Positions 33,510 through 41,931 of a DNA stretch of 64,000 nucleotides are shown here, piece after piece (within the stretch, counting starts at the first letter, position 1; each line of letters begins with the position of its first letter). A model generated the notes under the pieces. It was not told where the DNA came from and made no database searches. It saw nothing but the letters and a program-made list of their open reading frames with translations. Source of the DNA: Paractinoplanes tereljensis (GTDB lineage Bacteria > Actinomycetota > Actinomycetes > Mycobacteriales > Micromonosporaceae); the NCBI RefSeq assembly GCF_016862435.1, contig NZ_BOMY01000055.1, forward strand, positions 1-64,000, given 5' to 3'. Both the position numbers and the translations under genes were made by a program.

Positions 33510-34558
33510 TGATTCGGGTGCTGCTGGTGGAGGACTCCGCAACGATGCGCGGTCACCTGCGCGAGTCGCTCGCCGCCGACCCGGACCTACATGTTGTCGG
33601 AGAGGCGGCGGACGGCAAGGAGGCGATCGAGCTGGTCGGCCGGCTCCGTCCCGACGTCGTGACCATGGACATGATGCTGCCGACGATGAGCGGGCTGGCC
33701 GCGACCGAGCACATCATGGCCGAGCACCCCACCCCGATCCTGGTGGTGTCGTCGGCCGACCGGCAGGAGCTGTTCAGCACCTACAACGCCCTGGCTGCCG
33801 GGGCAGTCGACGTGCTGGAGAAGCCGCGCGGCGACGACACCGATGCGGACTGGGGACGGCGGCTGCGTTCGGCCGTACGCCTGGTGTCCCGGATCCGGGT
33901 GATCACCCACCCGCGGGCCCGCCTCGACGGCCGCCGGCCCGACCCATTTCCGATGGATGCCCCGCCCCGGGAAACCCTGCGCCTGGTCGCGGTCGGCGCC
34001 TCCACCGGCGGGCCGCGCGCGCTCACCGACCTGCTGCGCACGCTGCCGGCCGGCTTCCAGCCGCCGATCCTGTGCGTGCAGCACATCGCGGCCAGCGAAC
34101 CGTTCGCGGTGGCGTTCTCCGACTGGCTGGGCGGGCAGACCAGCCGCGACGTCACCTACGCCCGGGACTGGACGCCGATCGAGTCGCTGGCCGGCCGGGT
34201 GGTGCTCGCCCCGCCGGACCGGCATCTGCTGGTACGCGACGGGGTGCTGCGGCTCAGCGACGCGGCGGCCCGGCACTCCTGCCGGCCCTCGGTGGACGTG
34301 CTGTTCGAGTCGGTCGCCGACGAGTGCGGCGACAAGGCGGCCGGGTGCCTGCTCACCGGCATGGGCCGGGACGGCGCCGAGGGGCTGCTGCGGATGCGCT
34401 CGCACGGCGCGGTCACCTTCGCCCAGGACGAGGCCAGCTGCGTCGTCTACGGGATGCCACGGGAGGCCGCCCTGCTCGGCGCGGCCGCGTACGTCCTGCC
34501 ACCCGCCCGGATCGCGGCCCGGATCGCCGAGCTGCAGCCCACCGGGAGTCGGCGATGA
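33509..34558 (+). CDS. cheB: CheB methylesterase
   Basis: 349 residues, starting within TGATG at the cheA stop. Receiver with D54 (VVTMDMMLPTMSG), linker, then esterase with catalytic S165 (GASTGGP), H192 (VQHI) and D288 (GMGRDGAEG). It removes methyl groups from, or deamidates, the receptor. CheR and CheB together imply an adapting array. Confidence 0.95.
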   Translation: MIRVLLVEDSATMRGHLRESLAADPDLHVVGEAADGKEAIELVGRLRPDVVTMDMMLPTMSGLAATEHIMAEHPTPILVVSSADRQELFSTYNALAAGAVDVLEKPRGDDTDADWGRRLRSAVRLVSRIRVITHPRARLDGRRPDPFPMDAPPRETLRLVAVGASTGGPRALTDLLRTLPAGFQPPILCVQHIAASEPFAVAFSDWLGGQTSRDVTYARDWTPIESLAGRVVLAPPDRHLLVRDGVLRLSDAAARHSCRPSVDVLFESVADECGDKAAGCLLTGMGRDGAEGLLRMRSHGAVTFAQDEASCVVYGMPREAALLGAAAYVLPPARIAARIAELQPTGSRR

Positions 34559-36540
34559 CTTTCACGGTGCTCATCGTCGACGACAGCCTGACCGTACGGA
34601 TGGACCTGCACGACACGTTCACGGCCGACGGCTTCACCACGATCCTCTGCGCGACCGGCGCCGAGGCCCGGACCGCGTTCGCCGCCGGCGGCTTCGACGC
34701 CGCCGTGCTGGACGTGCTGCTGCCCGACGCCGACGGCCTGGAACTGCTGCGCGAGCTGCGCGCCACGCCCGAGCTCGGCCGGGTGGTCACCGTGCTGCTG
34801 TCCAGCGAGGACGAGGTGGCCGACCGGCTGGCCGGCCTGCGCATCGGGGCCGACGAGTACGTCGGTAAGCCGTACGACGCCGGTTACGTGATGGCCCGGG
34901 TGCGGCAGCTGCTCGGCGACGCGCCGGTGCTGGACGACCGCACCACGGTCCTGGTGATCGACGACAGCATGACCTTCCGCGAGCAGCTGCGCGAGCTGCT
35001 GGAGTCCGAGGGGTACGCGGTCGTCACCGCGTCCAGCGGCGAGGAGGGCCTGCGCACCGCGGCCGACCGCCGCCCGCAGGCGATCATCGTGGACGGGGTG
35101 ATGCCGGGCATCGACGGCGCCACCGTGATCCGCCGGGTGCGCCTCGACCCGGCGCTACGCGACATCCCGTGCATCCTGATGACCGCGGCCGACGACTACG
35201 CCACCGAGCTGCAGATGCTCGACGCCGGGGCCGACGCGTTCGTGCGCAAGCAGCAGAACCTGGCGATCGTGCCGGCCAAGCTGAACGCCGTGCTGCGGCA
35301 GAGCTCGGAGCAGCTGCCGATCGAGGTGACCGGCAGCCTGCACGGGCCGAGCAAGGTGCTCGCGCTCACCCCGGACCGGGAACGGCTGGGCGAGCTGGCC
35401 GGCGCGCTGCGGGCCGACGGGTACGACGTGGTGCCGGTCGCGGGCACCGAGGACGCCCTCGACCTGCTCGCCGAGCAGCCGGTCGACTGCATCGTGCTCG
35501 GGCTCGGCCTCGGCGGCGACCTGGGCCGGGACGCCTGCCGGCGGATCAAGGACGTGCCGGTGATCGGTGAGACACCGGTGGTGATGACCGGCGAGAACGA
35601 CGACGACATGCTGGCCTGCCTGGCCGCCGGCGCCGACGACTACGTGCGCTCGGGGGCCGGGTCGGAGGCGCTGCGGGCGCACGTGCGGACCCAGATCCGA
35701 CGCAAGCAGTCGCACGACGAGAGCCGCCGGATCCGCGAGGAGCTGATGCGCCGCGAGCTGGACGCGGCCGAGGAACGCTCGGCCCGGCAGCTGGCCGAGA
35801 CCCGGGCCTCGCTGGTCGAGGAGCTGGAGTGGCGCAACCGGGAGCTGGAGGCGTTCTCCGGCTCGGTGTCGCACGACCTGCGCGGGCCGCTCCAGGTGAT
35901 CAGCAGCTTCGCCGAGCACATGATGGATGACGAGGACGATCCGCTGAGCCCGGAGGCCAAGCGCCGGCTGAGCCGGATCCAGGCGGCCGCGAACCGGATG
36001 GCCGACCTGGTGGAGTCGCTGCTGATCCTGGCCCGGGCCAGCCGCGGCGAGCTGCGCCGGGAGGAGTTCGACCTGACCGCGACCACCTGGCAGGTGATCT
36101 CCGACGTCGAGGCGCGCTACCCGGCCCGCAAGGTCGCCTACCGGGTGCACGAGGACATGCGGGTGGACGCCGACGAGGGCCTGGTCCGGGTCATCCTGGA
36201 GAACCTGATCAACAACGCGGTGAAGTTCACCGGCAAGGTCGACACGCCGGCGGTGGAGATCGGCGCCGCGCCCGAGGGGTTCTACGTCCGGGACAACGGG
36301 GCCGGGTTCCCGGCCGGGCAGGCGGGCGAACTCTTCCGGCCGTTCGCCCGGCTGCACAAGGCCGAGGACTTCCCGGGAACCGGGATCGGATTGACGACTG
36401 TCCATCGGGCGGTGGAGCGGCACGGCGGCGACATCTGGGCCGACGGAGAGAACGGGCAGGGTGCGACCTTCTGGTTCACGCTCCCATCAGCGATTCCGGC
36501 CGCAAACGAACGCAGAGCGCAAGCGCGCCGTCACGGATAA
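34555..36540 (+). CDS. Hybrid histidine kinase with three N-terminal receivers
   Basis: 661 residues. REC1 (about 1-120) has D53 and K105 (GKPYD); REC2 (about 129-250) has D180 in IIVDGVMPG; REC3 (about 265-375) has Gly316 where the phospho-Asp should be (CIVLGLGLGG) and Arg in place of the Lys, so it cannot be phosphorylated in the usual way. A coiled coil (about 385-432) leads to HisKA with H440 (SHDLRGPL) and an ATPase domain (LINNAVKF, FPGTGIGLT). No membrane segment. Last gene of the chemosensory operon; likely reads out CheA phosphorylation in place of a motor. Confidence 0.92.
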   Translation: MTFTVLIVDDSLTVRMDLHDTFTADGFTTILCATGAEARTAFAAGGFDAAVLDVLLPDADGLELLRELRATPELGRVVTVLLSSEDEVADRLAGLRIGADEYVGKPYDAGYVMARVRQLLGDAPVLDDRTTVLVIDDSMTFREQLRELLESEGYAVVTASSGEEGLRTAADRRPQAIIVDGVMPGIDGATVIRRVRLDPALRDIPCILMTAADDYATELQMLDAGADAFVRKQQNLAIVPAKLNAVLRQSSEQLPIEVTGSLHGPSKVLALTPDRERLGELAGALRADGYDVVPVAGTEDALDLLAEQPVDCIVLGLGLGGDLGRDACRRIKDVPVIGETPVVMTGENDDDMLACLAAGADDYVRSGAGSEALRAHVRTQIRRKQSHDESRRIREELMRRELDAAEERSARQLAETRASLVEELEWRNRELEAFSGSVSHDLRGPLQVISSFAEHMMDDEDDPLSPEAKRRLSRIQAAANRMADLVESLLILARASRGELRREEFDLTATTWQVISDVEARYPARKVAYRVHEDMRVDADEGLVRVILENLINNAVKFTGKVDTPAVEIGAAPEGFYVRDNGAGFPAGQAGELFRPFARLHKAEDFPGTGIGLTTVHRAVERHGGDIWADGENGQGATFWFTLPSAIPAANERRAQARRHG

Positions 36541-37030
36541 CGTTTCAGCTAAATCGATACTGATTAAATTTGAAACGACTTCTGAAAATATGTGAAGTGC
36601 TATCGGGTCTTTCACAAGGATTTAACACGACGGTGTTCGGGCGATTTCCGGGAAGCGCGGATGGTCATTATCTGCGCATTAAGTCAGCGTTAGATCCGAA
36701 ATGTCGACTTTGGAAGATCAGATGCTACAAGCCTGAGATGACCGATTTATCGGTTATATCGCTTTACTGAGAAACACGCCTTGACCTGTGGGTGTTCCGC
36801 CCAATAGCGTGTGGAGCCTGACTGGTTGGCCACCCCCAAGTGCGAGGCCAGTTGGCCGTTCGGGTAAATTCGCACGGCATGGACGGTTGGAAACAACTGC
36901 CGACCGTCGCGCAACACAACGCTGACGTCGCCCCCGATTCATCTCAGATAACGTGCAGGATTACCGAGTCCGCAGCGAAGCCAATTGCGCATCGTTACGG
37001 ATTCAGTGACCCCACGATCCTGGAGCTTGC
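36541..37030. other. AT-rich intergenic island with inverted repeats
   Basis: About 490 bp. The first 60 bases are only about one third G+C by hand count, far below the flanks; AT-richness continues to about 36780. It starts right after the kinase stop with CGTTTCA (36541-36547) / TGAAACG (36571-36577) and later holds ACCGAT-tt-ATCGGT (36741-36754). A 66-codon frame at 36570-36770 lacks the host codon pattern. It looks regulatory, or like a remnant of acquired DNA; it presumably contains the promoter of the GT2 gene. Confidence 0.6.
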
Positions 37031-37861
37031 GTGTCCGTCGACGACATCCTTGGCAGCAGCCGAACCACGGAAATCACCGTGCCGCGACAGCCGGCCAGCT
37101 CGGGCGGCAAGCGCCGCCCCCGCGTAAGTGTCGTGATACCGGCCATGAACGAAGCCCGGAACCTGCCGCACGTCCTCGGGCACATGCCCAAGGACATCGA
37201 CGAGGTCATCCTGGTCGATGGCAACTCCGTCGACGACACCGTGGAAGTGGCCCGCAAGTGCTGGCCCGGCATCGTCGTCGTCAACCAGGCACGAAAGGGC
37301 AAGGGCAATGCCCTCGCGGCCGGTTTCGCGGCCTGCACCGGTGACTACATCGTGATGATCGACGCGGACGGCTCGATGGACCCGCGCGAGATCGCCCGGT
37401 TCACCGGCGCGCTGGACGCCGGCGCCGACTACGCCAAGGGCAGCCGGTTCGCCAAGGGCGGCGGCAGCGACGACATCACCGCACTGCGCAAGGTCGGCAA
37501 CTGGGGTCTGAACTTCATGACCAACGTGCTGTTCCGCACCCACTTCTCCGACCTCTGCTACGGCTACAACGCGTTCCGCAAGGACTGCGTGCCGATCTTC
37601 GGCCTGCCCGACCACACCGACGCCACCGCCCCGCGCTGGGGTGACGGCTTCGAGATCGAGACCCTGATCAACACCCGGGTCGCCAAGGCCGGGGTGCGCA
37701 TCGACGAGGTGGCCAGCTTCGAGTTCCGCCGGATGTACGGCGAGAGCAACCTGCAGACCTTCCGCGACGGGTTCCGGGTGGTCCGCACGATCATGCGTGA
37801 GCGTTTCGGCTTCGGGGCCCCGGCCGAGACCCCGGCCCACCAGACCTCCACGGCCGCGTAA
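37031..37861 (+). CDS. Family 2 glycosyltransferase (DPM synthase-like)
   Basis: 276 residues, GTG start. After a disordered N-terminus of about 30 residues comes a GT-A fold: VSVVIPAMNEARNLPHVL, EVILVDGNSVDDTVEV, KGKGNALAAGF and the metal-binding MIDADGSMDP. It has no membrane segment and a short C-terminus, like enzymes that load a sugar on polyprenyl phosphate, though it could also elongate a glycan. First gene of a polysaccharide-type cassette; followed by a strong hairpin. Confidence 0.88.
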   Translation: MSVDDILGSSRTTEITVPRQPASSGGKRRPRVSVVIPAMNEARNLPHVLGHMPKDIDEVILVDGNSVDDTVEVARKCWPGIVVVNQARKGKGNALAAGFAACTGDYIVMIDADGSMDPREIARFTGALDAGADYAKGSRFAKGGGSDDITALRKVGNWGLNFMTNVLFRTHFSDLCYGYNAFRKDCVPIFGLPDHTDATAPRWGDGFEIETLINTRVAKAGVRIDEVASFEFRRMYGESNLQTFRDGFRVVRTIMRERFGFGAPAETPAHQTSTAA

Positions 37862-37886
37862 CGAGCAACACAGCCGACACACGTCG

Positions 37887-37911
37887 GGCCGCCCGGCTCA
37901 GCCGGGCGGCC
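37887..37911 (+). terminator. Hairpin after GT2 gene
   Basis: Perfect 11-bp stem GGCCGCCCGGC (37887-37897) / GCCGGGCGGCC (37901-37911) with a 3-nt loop, 25 bp past the stop. There is no T-run; it may attenuate rather than fully end transcription. Confidence 0.7.
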
Positions 37912-37964
37912 TCGTGGCATACGCACCATTTGCTGCTTTTGGCCGGAAGTCAAAACCCGAATGG

Positions 37965-37993
37965 GTGAAATCGTCAGGCCAATGCGGTAGCCT
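37965..37993 (+). promoter_or_regulatory. Candidate promoter for a leaderless transcript
   Basis: GTGAAA (37965-37970), 17-bp spacer, TAGCCT (37988-37993). Transcription would begin about 6-7 bp later, near 38000, exactly where the coding-looking frame opens. The -35 match is moderate. Confidence 0.35.
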
Positions 37994-37999
37994 GCCCTG

Positions 38000-38227
38000 C
38001 TGACCGTCGCACAACCCTGCACTCAATGCGGAAGCGAGTTTGTCCCGGAGTTGGAAGGTTGGTTGGGCCACCCCCGCGCCCCTCATAAGCAGCCGTTCCG
38101 CGACTTCGACGCCCCTCATCTCCTGGAGAACGATCTCGTGAACCCCCTGGTCGGATTGCCGGCGCCCAACCCCGGAGCCGACGGCAGAGCCGGCCTGTTC
38201 GAGAAGGCGGTGCTCGGTGGGCACTGA
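38000..38227 (+). CDS. Candidate 75-residue CxxC protein with non-standard start
   Basis: A frame bounded upstream by TAG at 37988 reads LTVAQPCTQCGSEF and continues through FRDFDAPHLLENDLVNPLVG to VLGGH. Composition and third-position GC look coding, more so in the second half. No ATG, GTG or TTG lies near its 5' end: the first codons are CTG CTG ACC at 37997-38005, so translation would need CTG or a leaderless start. It overlaps the GTG of the next gene by 11 bp, suggesting coupling. One CxxC pair only. It could instead be a long non-coding leader. Confidence 0.4.
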   Translation: MTVAQPCTQCGSEFVPELEGWLGHPRAPHKQPFRDFDAPHLLENDLVNPLVGLPAPNPGADGRAGLFEKAVLGGH

Positions 38228-41200
38228 GAATCAGTCATCCGGTCGCGTCTACGGGGCACCCACACCGCCGATCGTGCCGGGGCGCACCACCGGTGCACCC
38301 AAGCAGCGGGGCGAAGAGGGCAAGGTTTACGGTGCCGCGCCCAAGAAACCGGCCGAGGAAGGCCGGGTCTACGGGGCGCCGCCCAAGCAACCCACCGACG
38401 AGGGCCGCGTCTACGGCGCGCCACCCAAGAAGCCGGCTGAGGAAGGCCGCGTCTACGGCGCGCCCGCTCCCCCGGCCGAGACCCAGGCTCCCCCGGTCGA
38501 GACCCCGGCTCCCCCGGTGACACCGGCGCAGCCCGCGCCTCCGGCGAAACCCGCGCCTCCGGCGACTCCCCCGGCGCAGGCCGCGCCTCCGGCTGCTCCC
38601 CCGGCGAAACCCGCGTCTCCGGCGAAACCCGCGCCTCCGGCGGAAAAAGGTCGCACCTATGGCGCGCCCGCCTCACCTGCCGACACCACCGTGCTCCCGG
38701 CACCCCCGGTGAAGCCGACGCCGCCGGCCGAAAAAGGTCGCACCTACGGCGCGCCTACCCCGCCCGCCCCGCCCGCCTCGCCCGACGAGACCACCGTGCT
38801 TCCGGCACCCCAGGTGAAGCCGACGCCGCCGGCCGACAAGGGCCGCACCTATGGCGCGCCCACCCCGCCCGCCGCGCCGACCTCGCCCGCTTCGCCCGAC
38901 GAGACCACCGTGCTCCCCGCGCCGGCCATCGAGACCGCCGTATCAACGCTGGGGCCGGCCAAGGATCTCCGCCGCCCGCTCGCGATCGTCGCGATGGTCA
39001 TCTCACTGCTGGTCGCCGGCAGCACCGCGGTCAACATCGCCTTCCCGGGGCGGGCCGTGCTGCTGGTGGCGTTCGTGCTGGTCGTACCGGGCTGGGTCGC
39101 GGTCTCCTACATCCGCTTCCGCGAGCGGCTCGTCGAGATCACCGCCTCGATCGCGCTGAGCATCTCGATGGGCCTGCTGCTCGCGATGCTCCAGCTGGTG
39201 ACGCACTTCTGGCATCCCCGCATAGCGGTCATCCTCTGGGCCGTAGCCACCGCGGCGGGCGCCCTGCCACACCTGCTCCGGCCCCGGCCCACCGCTGAGC
39301 CCGAACCCGAACCGGCGAAGGCCACCGAGAAGGCACCGGAGAAGGCTGCGGCCCAGCCGTTCCTGAAGCGGATCCCGCTGAGCCTGGTACTCGCGGCGGT
39401 CAGCCTGATCGTCTGGTTCGTCGGCGCCCAGCTCACCGACTCGTCGCAGTTCGGCCTGCTCGGCATGGTCGACGCGCTGAGCCCGCTGTGCTGGGTCGCG
39501 CTGGCCCTGCTGGTCGGGGCCATGGTGATCGAGCTGCGCCGCTCACCGGTCATCGCCTGGCGCGGTTACCTGCTGACCGCGGTCCTGGTCATCGAGACGT
39601 ACGCCCTCCAACCCCTCGTCGAGAACGCCGCCCGGCTCCCGGTCGCCTGGCTGCACGTCGGCTTCACGGACTACATCGCCCAGCACGGCGCCGTTCTTGA
39701 GAGTTTTGACGCGAGATTCTCCTGGGCCGGCTTCTTCACCCTGGCCGCGGTGCTCACCAAGGCGGCCGGCATGGCCGACGCCGCGCCGATGCTGCGCTGG
39801 GCGCCGGTCGTCATGATGATGGGCTGGATGGTCCCGATGGGACTGATCGGCCGCGCGCTGCGGCTGCCGCCCCGGGCCATCTGGCTGGCGCTCTGGATCT
39901 TCCTGGCCGGCGACTGGGTCGAGCAGGAGTACTTCTCCCCGCAGAGCCTGGCGCTGCTGCTGTTCCTGTGTGCCGTGGCACTGGCCATGCGGCTGCTGTG
40001 CCGGCGCCTGGTGCAGGGCAACGACGGCGGCGTGCCGCGGCTCGACCCGGGGCTGGACGGTCACCGGCCGGTGGCCCGCGCGGCCACCATCGGCATCCTC
40101 GTCACCGTCATGGCGGCGCTGGCGCCGACCCACCAGCTCACGCCGTACCTGCTGGCCGGGGTGATGTTCCTGCTCGCCGTGCTGGCCGGGCTGCGCCCGC
40201 GCGGCCTGGTCGTGGTGGCCGCCGTGCTGCCGATGACCTGGCTGGTGCTGGGCGCGCACGACTTCTGGGCCGGCCACCTGACGCTGTTCACCCAGGACGT
40301 CGGCGCGGTCGACAGCGTGGTCGGCAACAACCTGACCGAGCGGCTGGCCGGCAGCGAGGCGCGCCAGCTGGCGCAGACCGTCCGGCTCGGCCTGATCGCG
40401 ATCATCGGCCTGTTCGCCGGGATCGGCGCGTTGCGCTGGTGGCGCGGCGGACGACTGCGGACCGGCTTCCTGATCGCGGTGTTGGCCGGCAGCCCGGCGT
40501 CGTTCGTGCTCGTGCAGAGCTACGGCGGCGAGATGTTCCTCCGGGTCTGGCTGTTCGCCCTGCCCTGGGTGGCGATGCTGGCGGCCGGTGCGTTCCTGCC
40601 GCCGGCCAAGGCGACCACCGTCGCGGTCCCGGGACCGGCGCCGCAGCCGCGCTGGCTGCCGGTGATCGCGACCGCCGTCGCGGTACTCACGGTCACCTCG
40701 ATCGGGCTTGTCGCACGGTCCGCCAACGACGGGTTCACCCAGGTCACCGCGCATCAGGTGGCGGTGATGCGGCAGTTCTTCGCGCAGGCGACGCCGGGAA
40801 CCCGGCTCTCCCAGCTCAACTCGTACGTGGTCGGCGGCTTCGAGAAGATGGGCCAGGTCACCTACACCGAGGTGATGCCCAACTGCCTGGACACCAAGTC
40901 GGTGGCCCAGTGCGTGGTCGAGACCGACCCGGACGTGGTCGCCATCACCAAGCAGCAGGACATCTACGGGCAGCTCACCCAGGGTCTGCCGGCCGGCTGG
41001 ACCAACACGGTCATCGACCAGCTGCTGGCCACCGTCCGGTTCACCACGGAGCACCGGGACAGCGAGATCACCCTGCTGAAGTCGCGGGTGCCGACCGTTC
41101 TCGCGATCGGCGACTCGGTCACCCTGGGCGACTCCAACCCGGTGGCCGGCGAGGACGGCACCCGGTCCTGGCCGAGCATGGCGCGAGACGCGCTGGACCA

Positions 41201-41702
41201 GGTCGCCCCGGTCAAGATGATCAACGCGAGTGCCGACGACGAGTCGACGGCGAAGATGCGCAAGCGGCTGACCGCCCTGCTGGCCACCGACCGCCCGGAC
41301 GCGGTGGTGATCTACGGTGGTCCGGACGACATCTACCAGGCCCGGTCGACGGCGTCCTCGATGGCCGACACGCTCGCCATGATCAAGGAAGTTCAGGCCG
41401 CCGGGGCGAAGCCGGTGCTGGTGAACTCCCCACCGAACGGCGACCCGACCGTGGTTCCGTCCTACAACGCCGAGCTGACCAAGCTCGGCGCGCAGACCGG
41501 CGTCCCGGTGGTGGACGTCTACTCGCTGCTGGCCGCGCCGGACGGCAACTGGAAACAGGCCGACCAGACCATCGACAGCCTCCACCCGTCGGCGGCCGGT
41601 GCCCAGGTCATCGCCGGGGCGATCGCCGACGCAATCAAGATCGCGACCGGGTCCTCGGCCACCACGCCGGCCGGTTCGGTCCACCTGGAGACGGTGAAGT
41701 GA
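38217..41702 (+). CDS. Multi-spanning membrane protein with C-terminal SGNH hydrolase-like domain
   Basis: 1,161 residues, GTG start. N-terminal 240 residues are a disordered Pro/Ala/Lys tail with repeated GRVYGAP and GRTYGAP motifs. About residues 245-840 contain some 13 hydrophobic segments with loop motifs (DWVEQEYFSPQSLAL) reminiscent of polysaccharide polymerases or GT-C transferases, not assigned to a family. The C-terminal 200 residues are SGNH-like: block I AIGDSVTLGDS and a final DSLHPSAAGA with the Asp-x-x-His pair. The SGNH part would lie outside and could add or remove acyl groups from an exported glycan. Works with the GT2 upstream and glycosidase downstream by inference. Confidence 0.8.
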   Translation: MGTENQSSGRVYGAPTPPIVPGRTTGAPKQRGEEGKVYGAAPKKPAEEGRVYGAPPKQPTDEGRVYGAPPKKPAEEGRVYGAPAPPAETQAPPVETPAPPVTPAQPAPPAKPAPPATPPAQAAPPAAPPAKPASPAKPAPPAEKGRTYGAPASPADTTVLPAPPVKPTPPAEKGRTYGAPTPPAPPASPDETTVLPAPQVKPTPPADKGRTYGAPTPPAAPTSPASPDETTVLPAPAIETAVSTLGPAKDLRRPLAIVAMVISLLVAGSTAVNIAFPGRAVLLVAFVLVVPGWVAVSYIRFRERLVEITASIALSISMGLLLAMLQLVTHFWHPRIAVILWAVATAAGALPHLLRPRPTAEPEPEPAKATEKAPEKAAAQPFLKRIPLSLVLAAVSLIVWFVGAQLTDSSQFGLLGMVDALSPLCWVALALLVGAMVIELRRSPVIAWRGYLLTAVLVIETYALQPLVENAARLPVAWLHVGFTDYIAQHGAVLESFDARFSWAGFFTLAAVLTKAAGMADAAPMLRWAPVVMMMGWMVPMGLIGRALRLPPRAIWLALWIFLAGDWVEQEYFSPQSLALLLFLCAVALAMRLLCRRLVQGNDGGVPRLDPGLDGHRPVARAATIGILVTVMAALAPTHQLTPYLLAGVMFLLAVLAGLRPRGLVVVAAVLPMTWLVLGAHDFWAGHLTLFTQDVGAVDSVVGNNLTERLAGSEARQLAQTVRLGLIAIIGLFAGIGALRWWRGGRLRTGFLIAVLAGSPASFVLVQSYGGEMFLRVWLFALPWVAMLAAGAFLPPAKATTVAVPGPAPQPRWLPVIATAVAVLTVTSIGLVARSANDGFTQVTAHQVAVMRQFFAQATPGTRLSQLNSYVVGGFEKMGQVTYTEVMPNCLDTKSVAQCVVETDPDVVAITKQQDIYGQLTQGLPAGWTNTVIDQLLATVRFTTEHRDSEITLLKSRVPTVLAIGDSVTLGDSNPVAGEDGTRSWPSMARDALDQVAPVKMINASADDESTAKMRKRLTALLATDRPDAVVIYGGPDDIYQARSTASSMADTLAMIKEVQAAGAKPVLVNSPPNGDPTVVPSYNAELTKLGAQTGVPVVDVYSLLAAPDGNWKQADQTIDSLHPSAAGAQVIAGAIADAIKIATGSSATTPAGSVHLETVK

Positions 41703-41703
41703 C

Positions 41704-41931
41704 GTGACTCTTGCCCTCGACATCATGGCCGGCGTGTTCTGCGCGCTGATCGTGGCGCTGGTGACCGTCCGCGGCGTCGTGACCGAACGGGCCTACGACT
41801 CGCTGCACTACACCCGGGCCAACCCGTCCGGGTGGTGGCGCAAAGACCTGATCGCCAACATCGCCCTGACCCTGCTGTGTGTGGCCCTGATGGCCTGCCT
41901 GGCCGGGCGGGTCTATGTGGAGATCGCATGA
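41704..41931 (+). CDS. Small two-segment membrane protein
   Basis: 75 residues, GTG start 1 bp after the preceding stop. Two hydrophobic helices (about 5-25 and 50-70) flank a basic loop with ERAYDSLHYTRANPSGWWRK. No named family. Its tight position between the membrane-SGNH protein and the glycosidase suggests an accessory of the same apparatus. Confidence 0.75.
   Translation: MTLALDIMAGVFCALIVALVTVRGVVTERAYDSLHYTRANPSGWWRKDLIANIALTLLCVALMACLAGRVYVEIA

Noticed and set aside
30909..33542. 877-codon minus-strand frame opposite cheA
   Set aside because: Mirrors codon bias of cheA and the MCP; no recognisable domain.
36570..36770. 66-codon TTG-start frame in the AT-rich island
   Set aside because: No third-position GC bias, no SD, no domain; short AT-rich frames arise easily.
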